A DNA stretch of 64,000 nt from Mycoplasmoides pirum ATCC 25960 (GCF_000685905.1 NZ_JMKZ01000001.1:434001-498000), one strand, 5' to 3'; positions 24,143-35,484 are shown, counted from the first letter of the stretch. Numbers and translations are program-made. The notes: a model not told the origin generated them from the letters alone.

Positions 24143-25057
24143 TTAATTAATTGAAACATAACTAATTAAAATTTGCATGTTTCCATTTAAACAAAACTTA
24201 TGGTTATGTTTAACAATAAAATTACTACCTTTTTTGATTTCAATATCATCGATTAGTCCATTGCCTTCAATTACTGTTCCTTGAATTCAATGTGCATTAT
24301 CATAAAGGTAGTAATTTCTATTTATATTGTTTATTTTTTCTAATTTAAATTTTTCATTATTAATTAATGATGCATTATTTAAACCAGATTGAATTTTAAG
24401 ATTATCTTGTGGATAATAAATTGTATTAATTGAATCTTCAATATGTAAAGTTCTTGGTTGATTGTTATCTAATCGATCATAATCAAATAAACGATATGTA
24501 ATATCTGAACTTTGTTGTAATTCATAAATTAAACTTGAGCTTTTAATTGCGTGAACAGTTCCGGGTGGTACATCAATCACATCTCCAATTTTAATTGGTT
24601 TATTAACTAGTAATTTATTTCATTCTTTTTGATTTATTAAATTAGTTAATTCTTCTTTATTTTTAGCGTTATGTCCATAAACTACATTTGCATTATTATT
24701 ACAATCTAAAACATATCAACATTCCCATTTTCCATATTGATTATGTTTTTTAAATGCATATTCATCATTTGGGTGTACTTGAACACTTAAATCATCATTA
24801 GCATCAATGATTTTTACCAATAATGGATATGGTTTGTTGTAATTATTAAAAAAATCTTGATGATTGTTGTAATATTCAAGTAAACTAACGTCATTAGCAT
24901 TGACAACAATACTTGATTTATTTTCAATTGCACTTATTAATCAAGCTTCACCATTTCGATTATCATATAAACATTCATACCCATAATCTTTAAGACGATT
25001 TCCGCCTCAAACTTTTTCTTGAATGTATGGTTTTAAAATTAAAATATTTGGTTGCAT
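24143..25057 (-). CDS. manA: Mannose-6-phosphate isomerase, class I
   Basis: The 304-residue protein has the cupin metal-site motifs of the Firmicutes ManA family: VQVHPNDEYA (near residue 95), GKWECWYVL, and later VPPGTVHAI with the metal histidine. The start EKVWGG is typical. The enzyme interconverts mannose-6-phosphate and fructose-6-phosphate, feeding mannose into glycolysis. It is convergent with the fructose PTS operon, with stops almost touching, and divergent from the membrane gene at 25149. Nine or so TGA Trp codons interrupt the standard-code frame. Confidence 0.9.
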
Positions 25058-25148
25058 AATATTGATCTTAATTTTCTTTTTATCACTTTAATTGTTAATA
25101 ATATTTTAAATAAATATAACTTTAAAGTTATTAATATATAATTTCAAT

Positions 25149-25787
25149 ATGAAAACAACATTAAAAATTTCTGATTTTTTTATATCTCAAAAAACTAATC
25201 CTATTATTAAAACATTATTAGTTTTATTTTTTGTATTTATTTATTTCTTAATAATTTGATTATTGTTTGGTGAATTTAATTTACTTAAATTATATTTTAT
25301 TGTTTATCCTGGAATGATTAATCCAAATGATTCAACTCAAGTAGCAACTTTTGCTCAAATTGATTCTCGTTTATATTATTTTTTATTTATTCCTGGAATT
25401 GTTTATACTTTAATTATTTTTTTATTAAAACTATTTAAACAAAATGCATGAGATATGGTATCAATTTTTCTTGCTACATGAATGGGATGAGTTGCTTTAA
25501 TATTATCAGCAGCATTGCCATCACCATATTCAATTTTAATGTTAACAGTTAGATTGTTAATTGTTGCTTTAACTTTTTTTGGATTATTTTTTATTACAAA
25601 TTTCATTATTATCAAGATAGTAGCATCACCAAATTATAGTAAAAGTGTTGATACTTTTATAGATTATGTAAATCAAGAAACAAAAATAAATAAAATAAAT
25701 CAAAGTTTTAAGAAAATTCTTCAAGATAACCAAAATTTAATTTTTGATGTGGATTCAAAAAACATTTTTTGTCATAAAAAGAAATAA
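25149..25787 (+). CDS. Integral membrane protein, unknown
   Basis: The frame gives 212 residues with about four hydrophobic helices (residues about 22-43, 77-96, 103-121 and 127-152). An outside loop follows the first helix (PGMINPNDSTQVATFAQ). The C-terminal 60 residues are polar and probably cytoplasmic. Several TGA Trp codons occur. obg follows 8 bases later, so this gene probably leads an obg-nadE operon. No domain is recognised. Confidence 0.75.
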
Positions 25788-25795
25788 AATTAATT

Positions 25796-27094
25796 ATGCA
25801 GTTTATTGATTATTGTGAAATAAAATTATGTGCAGGTAATGGTGGGAATGGCGTTGTAGCTTGAAGACGTGAAGCACATTATGATAAAGGTGGGCCAGCG
25901 GGTGGCAATGGCGGTGATGGTGGGGACATTATCTTTGTCGCTGATCACAACACATCATCTTTAATGAATTTAAAATTTGTTAAAAGAATTAAAGCTGAAG
26001 ATGGCGAAAACGGTAAAACTGATATGGGTTTTGGTCGTAATGGCGAACCAAAATATGTTAAGGTGCCAATTGGTACAACTATAACAAATGCAGATACTAA
26101 TGAGTTAATTGCTGATTTAATTTATAAAGATCAAGAATATGTTATATGTCATGGCGGCAAAGGTGGTCGTGGCAATGCTGCATTTAAATCACCTACATTA
26201 AGAGCACCTGCTATGTACGAAAATGGTGATTTAGGTGAAGAATTAAATGTTAAATTAGAATTAAAATATTTAGCTAATGTTGGTATTGTTGGTTTCCCAA
26301 ATGCCGGAAAATCAACATTAATATCTAAATTATCTAATGCTAAACCTAAAATTGCTAATTATCAATTTACTACTTTAACTCCAGTTTTAGGTGTTGTTGA
26401 ATATGAAAATCAAAAATTAGTTTTTGCTGATGTTCCAGGTTTAATTGAAAACGCATCAGAAGGTTATGGTTTAGGACATTATTTTTTAAGACATGTTGAA
26501 CGTTGTGAAATATTAATTCATTTAATTTCATTAGATCCAAATGATCATGAAGATATTTGTTTAGCACATGATCAAATTATTAAAGAATTAAAAAAATATT
26601 CACAATTATTAATTAATAAAAAAATGATTGTAGTAGCTAATAAAAATGATGTTGAAGGTGCAGATAAAAGATTAAATGAATTAAAAAAACATTTAAATAA
26701 TATTTCAATTATTAGTATTAGTGCAATTAATAATGATTTAAGTGATTTGGTACCTAAAGTATTTAAACTTTATAATGATTTATCTAAAGTATCTGGAGTA
26801 AATCGTTTTAATAATCCAATGAATTTAAATCGTTTATACACTTATGATAGTTATGCTAAAGATGAAAATAATGATCCTTTAAATGTTTCGCGCGATGAAT
26901 TAGGACGTTGATTAGTACAATCCAAGAAATTAGATTATTGATTTCATAAAATTCCCCAAAATACAATGGATAACATTTCAAGATTAGGACAAATTATTAA
27001 AGCTATTGGTGTTGAAGATAGTTTAAAAAATATGGGTGCTAAACCAAATGATACAATTGTTATTTGCGGTTATGAATTTTTAATTGATGCATAA
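25796..27094 (+). CDS. obg: GTPase Obg
   Basis: This is a full-length 432-residue Obg. The glycine-rich Obg fold comes first (CAGNGGNGVVAWRREA, GGPAGGNGGDGGD, GGKGGRGNAAF). The GTPase follows with GFPNAGKST (G1), DVPGLIENAS (G3) and ANKNDVEG (G4), and an OCT domain ends the chain. It is a ribosome-assembly and stress GTPase. nadE follows after 12 bases. The obg-nadE order is also what I remember from M. genitalium (MG384, MG383). Confidence 0.96.
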
Positions 27095-27106
27095 GGTTAA
27101 TAGATT

Positions 27107-27847
27107 ATGAAAATTAGTAAATATGCAAAATATCTTGAAAATTGAGTTTTTAATCAAGTAAAAAAAGCAAATGCTAAAGGTATTGTTTTTGGTTTATCTG
27201 GTGGAGTTGATTCTGCTGTAATTGCTGGAATTGCTAAAACAGTTTTTTTAAATAATCATTTAGCAATTGTAATGCATATTAATAATTCTGAATTAGATGT
27301 AAAATGCACTAATAAAATTATTAAAGATTTTAATTTAATTAATGAAAATTTAGATTTAAATTCATCTTTTAAATGTTTAGCTAAATCATTAAATTTATGT
27401 TTAAAAAACGATTTAATTATTTTAGGAAATTTAAAGTCAAGATTAAGAACAATTAGCTTATATGCTTTAGCACAAAAGTATAATTACCTAGTTTGTGGAA
27501 CTAGCAATTATGATGAGTGAATTACTGGTTATTTTACAAAATATGGTGATTCAGCTTGCGATCTTGCACCTTTACGAAATTGTTTAAAATCTGATGTATA
27601 TGAATTAGCTGATTACTATAAAGTACCTAAAATAATTGTTAATCGCCAACCATCCGCAAGTTTATTACCTAACCAAACGGATGAAAAAGATTTAGGTTTT
27701 AAATATAAAGAACTTGATAAACATTTACTTAATAAAGAAAAATTATCAAGTCAACAAGAAAAACGTTTAAATAATTTAATTATTATGTCAGAACATAAAA
27801 GAAAACTACCAATTGCTCCAAAAAGTAAACGGAAATTATTAAAATAG
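27107..27847 (+). CDS. nadE: NH3-dependent NAD synthetase
   Basis: The protein is 246 residues, the size of the short ammonia-dependent form. The P-loop of the adenine nucleotide alpha-hydrolase fold is seen as FGLSGGVDSA, and the later motifs GTSNYDEW and RQPSASLLPNQTDEKDLGF bind deamido-NAD and magnesium. There is no glutaminase domain. It makes NAD from deamido-NAD and is the last gene of the obg transcript. The convergent helicase gene ends 54 bases away; I see only a weak palindrome between them. Confidence 0.94.
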
Positions 27848-27901
27848 TTTATTTAAATAATCAAAATTTAAATTTGTTTTTTATATTAATAACACTTATT
27901 A

Positions 27902-30900
27902 TTATCGTAATATATAATAAAATTCATTTTTGTTAAAATTAGAAAAATTATTTTTTGATTTATCAAATTGTAAAAAAGTTATATTTTGAATAACAAAAGC
28001 TAATGAATATTTATTTTTAAGATTAATATTAAATTTTGAAATGTCATTTATTTTAGCAATAATATAATATTTGTTGTATGTATTAATAAATTTCAATTCA
28101 TTGTTGGATAAATAAAAATTATTTGATTTTTTGTTAATAGATGATTTTACGTCTATAAAATAACTTGATTTATTTTTATTTGTATATATTTCAAAATCAT
28201 ATTCTTTAAAAAATTCATTATTTTCATTTAGTCAAAAATAATTTTTTATAAGAATATTTTTATTAAGTTCTATTAAAATTTTTTGTTCCACAATATTTCT
28301 TAAATTTATATCATTTAATATATTATTAAAAATTTTTTCTCCATATTTTCCAATTTCATTTATTTGATATTTTAATTTGTTAAATTTTTTAAATTTTTTA
28401 ACAAGATTAAATATTGATAAATTATCAATATTGTTTTTGATATAAAATATAACTTTATTAGAATTTTCTAAACTTGTTTCAGCTTCAAATCGAAAGTTAA
28501 ATTTTAAATTTGATGTATTAAAATTATTTCAGTAATTTATTGATTGAATATGAAAAAAATGTTTTTTTGTTCTAGTTCATAAGACATTAATTCTATTTTC
28601 ATTAAATTCAAAATTATTTATATTTTTTTTAGGTTTATCATTAACATTTGAAAAATATATAAAATCACATCCTATACCTTGCAATGAATCAATTGTTCCA
28701 GATTTAATTGAGTTTAAAAAAAATCGAATTAATTTTTCTTTTTTAAAAAAATTTAATTTAATTTTATTGTTAATTTGATCAATTATTTTATTTTCTTCAA
28801 TAGATACTAATTTTTCATTATCATTAGATAAAATTTTCAATATTTTACTAATAGAATTAGCTTGATTTCTATACAAAGATACAAAAGCAACATTTTTGGA
28901 TAAATATTCAATTGATTTTTCATTTAATTCATCATAATTAGCATGTTTTATCATAATATCTAGATTATCAATAATTAAATTTATTCCAATTGATATTTCT
29001 TTATAATTTATATTCTTAAAAATATTGTTATTGTCGTAGTCATATGCAATTTGAATAAATGAAGATTCATTGCATGTTAAATATTTTTGTATTTCATTAG
29101 AAATTAAGCAAGTTTTTTCTTCTACAGATGAAGAAAAAATAAGAGTTTTATTATAAAAATATTTATTGATCATATCAAATATCCTTTTAGGACATCTAAA
29201 ATGTTCTAACAAATATAAACCCTTATATTTGTTTTGATTTATTTTAGATATAAAATTTGTTTTTAAATTAATCATTTTTAAAATTGAATTGTCTATTAAA
29301 TCAATATTATTATTATTAAATTTGAAAACATTTAATTTTTCTGAAACAATATCTAAAAAATAATTAAATTCATTTTTAGATAATTTTTCTTTTATTTTGT
29401 TTATTTTTTCAATAAAAAATTTATTGTTTTTGTTATCAATAATAGGTACTAATTGTTTTTCATCTCCAATTACTATAATTTTTTTTGTTAATGCAAGCAA
29501 ATATAAAAAATATTTAGAATTAACTTGGCCTGATTCATCTACAAAAATATAATCAAATTCATTAATAAAATAACCAATTTTTTTAATATTTTTTGAATTA
29601 TATTTTTGAATATTAGAACATAAAATAGGTTTTAAAATATTTATTTTTTTTGTTTCAATAAAAATTCATTCATGAATGTGCTGCAATAAAAAAATATTTT
29701 CATGTCTAATTTTTTTATCGATTATTTTTTGAATTAAATTAAAATTAATTTTAACAATATTTAAAATATTCATTAATTTAATTTTTTCATTTTTTAAATT
29801 TTCAATATCATAAATTTTTATATCAAATTTTGGTAAATTTGTATAATTCATATTCATTTCTTTTATTTCTTCTTCATTTGAATATTTTTTAATGAGATCT
29901 ACTAGTGATTTAATTAAGTTAATGTATGTTTTTATTTGTTTTTCTATTAAATTTTCCACTTGTTCAAAATTGGATATATTTTTTAACCAAATTTTTTTTA
30001 ATATTTTTTTATTAGAATTGACTAATATTTGAAATTTATTTAAATTTGACTTATTTATATTTGATATGTTTAGTTCCAATTCTTTTATCAATTGATTTGA
30101 AAAAAAACCTAATTTATCTTTAAAAATATCTTTTATTTTGTTTGTTCAAATTATTAAATATTCTTTTATTTTTTTATAATAATTAATTTTTTTTATTTTT
30201 TTATTTGATATTTTTTGTATTTGTTCATTAATTTCTTGCGTAACTTTTTTTATTGATAAAATAATAGAAGAATATTCAAATAAATTATCTGATAATTTTG
30301 AATTTTCTTTTTCAATCAAAGTTTTTATAATAGCATTAATATTTTTTATTAAAGAAATATTTTCTTTTATTTTTTTTAAAATTTTAAATGGGATATTATC
30401 TCAATTTATTTTTTCTTTAAAATAATTATTTGCACTCAAACAATAATTATTTTTTATTTTGAAAATTTCATTATTAATTAAATTATTTTGTGATTCTCAT
30501 TGATCTTTTCAAGATTGTCCTTTTCCGCTCATTGTAAATGAAATATACGAGAAAAAATTGTTTATATTTAAATTTTCGTGATTTATTCAATTATCTAAAT
30601 TTGAAAAATTAATTTTACATGTTTCAGGTATATTTTCAACAGAAATTTGAGTAAGACCGCTTACAAGAATTTTTGGACATTTATATAAATTTTTTAAAAA
30701 ATAGTTAAATTGATAACTATCAATATCAAAATTATTGTTTAATGAATTAAGAAAATTATCAAAAATAATATTAGAAAACAAATAATTTAATAAAGTTGAT
30801 TTCCCTGTACCAGCAGCACCATTTATAGAAATAAAGTTGTTTTTATCATCTTTACAAAAATTTAATAAGGCATCTAATGTTTTTAATTGACTTTTTTCTA

Positions 30901-31249
30901 ATCCATCAGTTTTCGAATAAGATGATGCAAAATAATTAATACCATATTTGCTATTTATTAGTTCTTTAAAATATTCATCTTCTATTGTGTCGTAATTAAA
31001 AATTATTTGTGAATCATTATAAAAAGATAGTTTTTTTTCTATTTTTTCTATATTCTTTTCATTTTTTATAATATTTTCATTGAAATAATTGAAAATATTT
31101 ATATCATATGAACAATTATTTTCAAATTCTGCAAATTCTGCAGTGATGTTTTGATTATTATTCAAATTATTTTCATCAAAATTAGAATTAAAAAGAAAAT
31201 CATTTATAAATTCTCAAATTCTTTTTTTTGAATAATCAGAATAATTCAT
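27902..31249 (-). CDS. SF1 helicase with C-terminal DUF3883 domain (1115 aa)
   Basis: One frame of 1115 codons results when TGA is Trp. Walker A is GAAGTGKST at about residue 144-152. A long Asn/Lys/Ile-rich coiled-coil insert (about 220-520) precedes VDESGQVN (motif II), IGDEKQLVPI near 594 (motif III), LLEHFRCP (motif IV), SLYRNQA and GTIDSLQGIGCDF (motif V), and a late WTRTKKH. This is the UPF1/AAA_11-AAA_12 helicase pattern. The end (DVKSSI, then FYLSNNELKF) is a DUF3883 domain, often seen in nuclease-like defence proteins. Size and layout recall the uncharacterised MG140/MPN153 helicase (from memory). It is the third gene after udk, 77 bases beyond the small gene. Confidence 0.85.
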
Positions 31250-31326
31250 AATGTTATAATTTTGGTTTCTAAAAACTAATTTTTATTATTTTTATATCAG
31301 AATTAATTTAAAAAATGATATAAAAT

Positions 31327-31602
31327 TTAAAGTATTTTTTTTATTTTGCTTGGAAGCATATTTGTTACAGTGGTTATCAAATTATTATTTTTTAAAACAA
31401 TGGCATATAAATTTTTAGTTTCAGGAATTTTATAATATTCATAACCATCTTTTTGATATGTAGGTTTTAAACCAGACAATTTTTCATTAATAATTACATC
31501 TATTTCTAAATCATTAAAATTTATATCTAGTTTCAATCTTTCCTTGATTCTTAATCTTGCATGATTTGAAACAACAAATTTCGATTTAGAATAATAACTC
31601 AT
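31327..31602 (-). CDS. Small DUF4258-like protein
   Basis: The ATG at 31602 gives 91 residues and starts 4 bases after the udk stop; a longer reading from 31641 would overlap udk. The sequence has an N-terminal SNHARLRIKERL (family pattern HAxxRxxER) and a strand-rich end YAIVLKNNNLITTVTNML, like DUF4258 or RelE/BrnT-like small proteins. No partner antitoxin is adjacent, so toxin activity is not supported. It is co-transcribed with udk and probably with the helicase. Confidence 0.6.
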   Translation of the reverse strand: MSYYSKSKFVVSNHARLRIKERLKLDINFNDLEIDVIINEKLSGLKPTYQKDGYEYYKIPETKNLYAIVLKNNNLITTVTNMLPSKIKKIL

Positions 31603-31606
31603 ATTT

Positions 31607-32245
31607 TTATTTTGAATTTTTAAAGAAATTAATAATAGCATTGCTAATTGTTCTCATAGCAATATCATTAATTGTGTATCAAGGAATAATCAAATTTGCT
31701 GTCGCTTTTTGTTTTTCAACATATTCACGATACATAGGTCTAACGTATTCACGTCATTGTTTTAAAACACTTTCAATTGAACGACCCCGTTGTAAAGTAT
31801 CTCGTTCTATTCTTCTAGCTAATCTTTCATCATTTGGAGTATCAACATATATTTTTAAATATGCCATTTTTTCAATTTCTTTATTTAGATAAGATGTTAA
31901 TCCTTCCAAAATAATAACATTGACATTTTTTATAATTGTTGTTTTTTTGCCACGAGTATATTTTACATAGTCATATGTAGGAACATTAATAGGTTTATTA
32001 TTTAGTAGATCTTTAAGATGTTTAATAAGTAAATTTCAATCAAAAGAATCAGGATGATCAAAATTAATTTTTTTACGTTGATTTATAGATTTGTCTGAAA
32101 AAGGTAAATAATAATTATCTTGGCAAATAATTTTAGTTTTTAAATTTTTAGGTAAATTTTTGTAAATTGAATTAGCAATAGTTGTTTTACCAGAACCACT
32201 ACCACCACTTACACATATCAAAATAGATTTTTTGTTTATATCCAT
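31607..32245 (-). CDS. udk: Uridine kinase
   Basis: The 212-residue protein has the P-loop GGSGSGKTT near residue 14, CQDNYY, FDHPDSFDW and VIILEGL followed by LARRIERDTLQRGR, all standard for uridine/cytidine kinase. It converts uridine and cytidine to monophosphates in nucleoside salvage, on which mollicutes depend. It is first of a three-gene minus-strand set. The promoter must lie in the 32246-32388 gap shared with the divergent accessory island. Confidence 0.94.
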
Positions 32246-32388
32246 ATATTCAAAACATAAAGCATTTTAAACTTTATACTTAGTATATTATACATACTTG
32301 TTTTTATCGATACATTTTTTATTTTCTTTATTTCAAATATAATAACTAAAATTTAATATTTTTTAACAACAAAATTAGTTAATAAAAA

Positions 32389-32414
32389 TTGACTTTTTTT
32401 TTTTTTTTTAGAAT
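32389..32414 (+). promoter_or_regulatory. Promoter with a T16 spacer, possibly phase variable
   Basis: TTGACT at 32389-32394 looks like a -35 and TAGAAT at 32409-32414 like a -10. They are separated by a homopolymer: 16 consecutive T at 32394-32409. The spacer is 14 bases, short of the 17 optimum, so slippage that adds two to four T would strengthen the promoter. It sits 20 bases before the methyltransferase ATG. Confidence 0.5.
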
Positions 32415-32434
32415 AGCCTTTTAAATTGTAGATT

Positions 32435-32965
32435 ATGAATCATATGAATAGTCAAAATAATTATTCTATTAAAAATATTTTAGGTTTACAAAAGCGTGAA
32501 AATAATGAGTTTTATACTCCCAAAGAAACTGTAGAAAATATTGTTAATTTAGTTATTAAAAAATTAAAAAATAAAGTTGTTTGGTGTCCTTTTGATACAC
32601 AAGATAGTAATTTTGTTAAGGTACTAAAAGAAAAAAATATAAGTGTAATCAACACACACATAAACATTAAAAATGGTGATTTTTATAAAAATAAAACTAT
32701 TCCAAAAAAATGAGATTTAATTTTGTCAAATCCACCTTTTTCTAAAAAAAGAGAATTAATTGAAAGATGTTTAAGTTTTAATAAAGATTTTTGTTTGCTT
32801 TATGGTGCAACAATTTTTTCTCAATCTATGGGAAATACCTTGAATAAATGTGATTTTTGATTTATTCAGCGAGATGTAAGATTTACAACAGACATAGAGG
32901 GAAAAATTAAAAAATTTCAATGTGCTTGGGTTGCTAACAAAAATTTTTTTAAAAATGTTAAATAA
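32435..32965 (+). CDS. Phage-type adenine methyltransferase-like protein
   Basis: The frame gives 176 residues with two or three TGA Trp codons. The N-terminus has NNEFYTPKETV, then VVWCPFDTQDSNFVKVL, and the catalytic motif LSNPPFSKK at about residues 97-105. That set matches a family of small phage proteins carrying WCPFD..xSxFVK and NPPFSxK, related to adenine methyltransferases. A target-recognition domain is absent, so site specificity is unclear. It is the first gene of the accessory island and is followed after 16 bases by the DUF262-HNH gene, so both are likely on one transcript from the T16 promoter. Confidence 0.7.
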
Positions 32966-32981
32966 TTTGAGATTTTATATT

Positions 32982-34196
32982 ATGAAAAAACCGACAATAA
33001 AAACAATTTCTATTTTTAATTTAATAAATAGTAAAGATGATTATAATCCAAATAGTTGATATCAGCGAAATGAAGCGTGAAAAAATAAAAATAAACAATC
33101 TTTAATCAATTCTATAATTAATGATTTTTATATTCCGCCAATATTAGTTGCTTCTAAACAAATTGTCGATGGAAAACAAAGATTTTTAGCATTAAAAGAT
33201 TTTATTGACGGAAAATTTTCCATTCCATTAGAAAATATAAATAATCAAGATTTTAAAAATGAATTAGATAAAGAATTATCAAATGAAGAATTATTAAAAT
33301 TTAAAAAAAATACAATTTCATATTCCGAAATGCCACCAAAAATTAGGAGAAAGTGAATTGAAGATAAAGAAATATTTATTGTGGATTTGGGTTCGGTTAA
33401 TGAGGATGATATTATTGACTTATTTAAAAGAATAAATAAAAACTCAATAAAATTAAACGCTTATGAAGAATTAATGTCATCAATTCCAAAAAAAATTAAT
33501 GATATGTTAAAGCAAATAATTAAAAATTCTAAAATAAATGAATTATCAAATAGTAAAACTCTAAAGGAAAGATTTGGTGCAGAATATTTAATTTCTAGAT
33601 GTATAACAATTTTAAATATGCCTGCAACAAAAAAAGATGTTCGAAAACAAATAAAAGATGTTATTAATAAATATCCATTAAATAAAATTGAAGAAGAAAT
33701 TAAAAAATGTTCTGAAACAATAGATTTGATGTATTCTTTGTTGGATAACGATACATTAGGTAGAAATGCATTTAAAACAAATTTTGAAACAATTTTTTGT
33801 TCATTATATGAAAACTTAAAATCTAAAAACTGTTTTATAAAAAATAAATATGAAATAAAAAGTAAAATAAATTTAATAATTGATGAATTACGTAATGATC
33901 AAATGGGCGGTGGAACTAAATATGATAGTATTGAATTTGTTAAATCGAGAATCAAAAAAATTGATAAAATTTTAAATGATTATTTAGTAGATAATAAACG
34001 TACATTTAATTATGATGTTAGATTAGAAATTTGAAAAAAATCAGACAAAAAATGTAATATATGTAAACGAAATATTTTAAATTTTAATGAATGCGAAATT
34101 GATCATATTATCCCATTTGCTAAAGGTGGAAAAACTGAATTACACAATATGCAAATTCTTTGCATATTGTGTAATAGAAAAAAATCTTTAAATTAG
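32982..34196 (+). CDS. DUF262-HNH endonuclease-like protein
   Basis: The protein is 404 residues. The DUF262 ParB-like domain is at the N-terminus with IVDGKQR at about 61-67, the conserved DGxQR nucleotide site. A helical middle follows. The C-terminus is an HNH nuclease: CNICKRN, then ECEIDHIIPFAKGG, HNMQILC and CNRKK, with both metal Cys pairs. DUF262 with HNH is the architecture of GmrS/GmrD-like type IV restriction and related anti-phage proteins. Here both are in one chain, next to a phage-type methyltransferase. The stop is 64 bases before tRNA-Arg. Confidence 0.82.
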
Positions 34197-34215
34197 TTTA
34201 CCTAAAAAAATAGTT

Positions 34216-34244
34216 TTGTTATTGAATTTATTTAATTTTATAAT
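34216..34244 (+). promoter_or_regulatory. Promoter of tRNA-Arg
   Basis: TTGTTA at 34216-34221 and TATAAT at 34239-34244 are 17 bases apart, and the tRNA begins 16 bases after the -10. This is the best matching promoter in the window. Confidence 0.75.
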
Positions 34245-34260
34245 AATGAGGTAGTTTAAT

Positions 34261-34336
34261 GCGTCGGTAGCTCAGTGGATAGAGCACACGCCTTCTAAGC
34301 GTGCGGTCGCGGGTTCGACTCCCTCTCGACGCGCCA
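34261..34336 (+). tRNA. tRNA-Arg (anticodon UCU)
   Basis: A 76-base cloverleaf with encoded CCA. The acceptor pairs GCGTCGG with TCGACGC, the D-arm is GCTCAGTGGATAGAGC, and the anticodon stem CACGC/GCGTG holds the loop CTTCTAA, giving UCU, which reads AGA/AGG. The T-loop is TTCGACT. It has its own promoter and terminator. A decayed copy lies at 35132-35219. Confidence 0.96.
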
Positions 34337-34340
34337 TTTT

Positions 34341-34391
34341 AAAATAAAAAAGCTTTCATTTTTTACATGAAAGCTTTTTTATTTTAGACTA
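34341..34391 (+). terminator. Strong hairpin terminator after tRNA-Arg
   Basis: A perfect 19-base stem (34341-34359 with 34367-34385) and 7-base loop start 4 bases after the tRNA. The A-rich and T-rich ends make it work on either strand. Confidence 0.9.
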
Positions 34392-35131
34392 AAAATTAAA
34401 ATGTGACATTGCAAAAATGAATATAATGAAGCAAATTTGTAAGTATTTGTAAAATTTATTTTTTATTGTTTGTTATATTTTTATTTAATTTGTAGTTTAT
34501 ACAACACATAGCAAAAAACACATTTGTGCAAATGAATATGTTTTTTGTTTAATTTATTAAAAATTTTAAAATTAAAATTTTGACTAAATAGTTTTTTGCA
34601 TATTTTATATGTATATAGGACAATTTTTAAGTTAAATGATAATTTAGTACACAAAATTATTTTGTTAATCTAAAAATTTAAAATAAATAGACAAAAAAGT
34701 TTATGTTGTGCATGCACGCAATACAAAATAAATAAAAAATACGTTTGACAAAAATCTTATTTAGAATTAAAAACTTCACTAACAATAACTATTGAAGATG
34801 TTAATAAATATTTGAATTTTGACTAAAGTCAAAAAAGTTCATTAATTAATTTTTATTTAAAAAACATTTAAAACTAATTTAAAAATAAAAAAATTTTTTA
34901 TTTGACATTTTATGTGCTAACATTTATTAGTAAAATTTAACTAAACATTTTTTGTTTATATATAAAGATTAAAATTTTTACTTAGTGCAAAAATTTATTA
35001 AAAAATTTTTAATTTGTTAAATTTTTACACGGAAAATATAAAAAATAAAAATTATATTAATTTTAAATATAAATAAATTTATTATTATTATTATTTATGA
35101 TAATTTATATTTTATTAATAATTAAAAAAAC
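34392..35131. other. Non-coding stretch between intact and decayed tRNA copies
   Basis: About 740 bases of very AT-rich DNA with no frame longer than about 15 codons, even with TGA as Trp. It holds a perfect 18-base palindrome (TTTTGACT-AA-AGTCAAAA, 34817-34834), a GTGCATGCAC palindrome at 34708-34717 and an (ATT)n run near 35080. It looks like decayed island DNA. I see no RNA gene in it. Confidence 0.5.
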
Positions 35132-35219
35132 GCATTGGTAGCTCAGTGGATAGAGCACACGCTTAGAAAGCGTGTGCGGTAGCGGGTTCAACTCTCTCTC
35201 TCTCTCTCTCGACGTGCCA
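35132..35219 (+). pseudogene. Decayed tRNA-Arg copy with CT microsatellite
   Basis: The first 26 or more bases of the D-arm and anticodon stem copy the intact tRNA (GGTAGCTCAGTGGATAGAGC, then ACACGC). The anticodon loop is changed to TTAGAAA, the acceptor has a mismatch and several wobbles, and the T-arm's 3' half is replaced by a 19-base CT tract at 35192-35210. The CCA end remains. It has no matching promoter. The T-stem cannot form properly, so a functional tRNA is unlikely. Confidence 0.8.
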
Positions 35220-35484
35220 TTTAATTTATTATTTGCGTTCTTTAAAACACTATAAAACCTATATATATTTGTTTTTTCTTACATGTTATCACATATGAAA
35301 ATTTTGGATATTTGTGAATTTTTTTAACACTATAAAGACAAATTTATGTGCTACAATTTAAACATTGGTTAAAAACCGTTTCATATGCATGTGAAATATG
35401 TGAAATTTACATTATTAATATTCAGAGATTTGTATGCTTTGATATTAATTTAATTTGTTTGGAAATTTATGTGGACAATTAATA

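Noticed and set aside
31641-31892. 83-residue plus-strand frame
   Set aside because: It is antisense to uridine kinase, which is well supported.
32999-34196. Type I restriction specificity or ParB partition protein for the DUF262 gene
   Set aside because: The HNH motif with both Cys pairs at the C-terminus and no helix-turn-helix ParB domain favour a DUF262-HNH nuclease.
34261-35219. Idea that the two tRNA copies are a CRISPR-like or attachment repeat pair bounding an active element
   Set aside because: Only two diverged copies exist, the DNA between them has no gene, and no integrase is in the window. An old remnant is possible but not shown.
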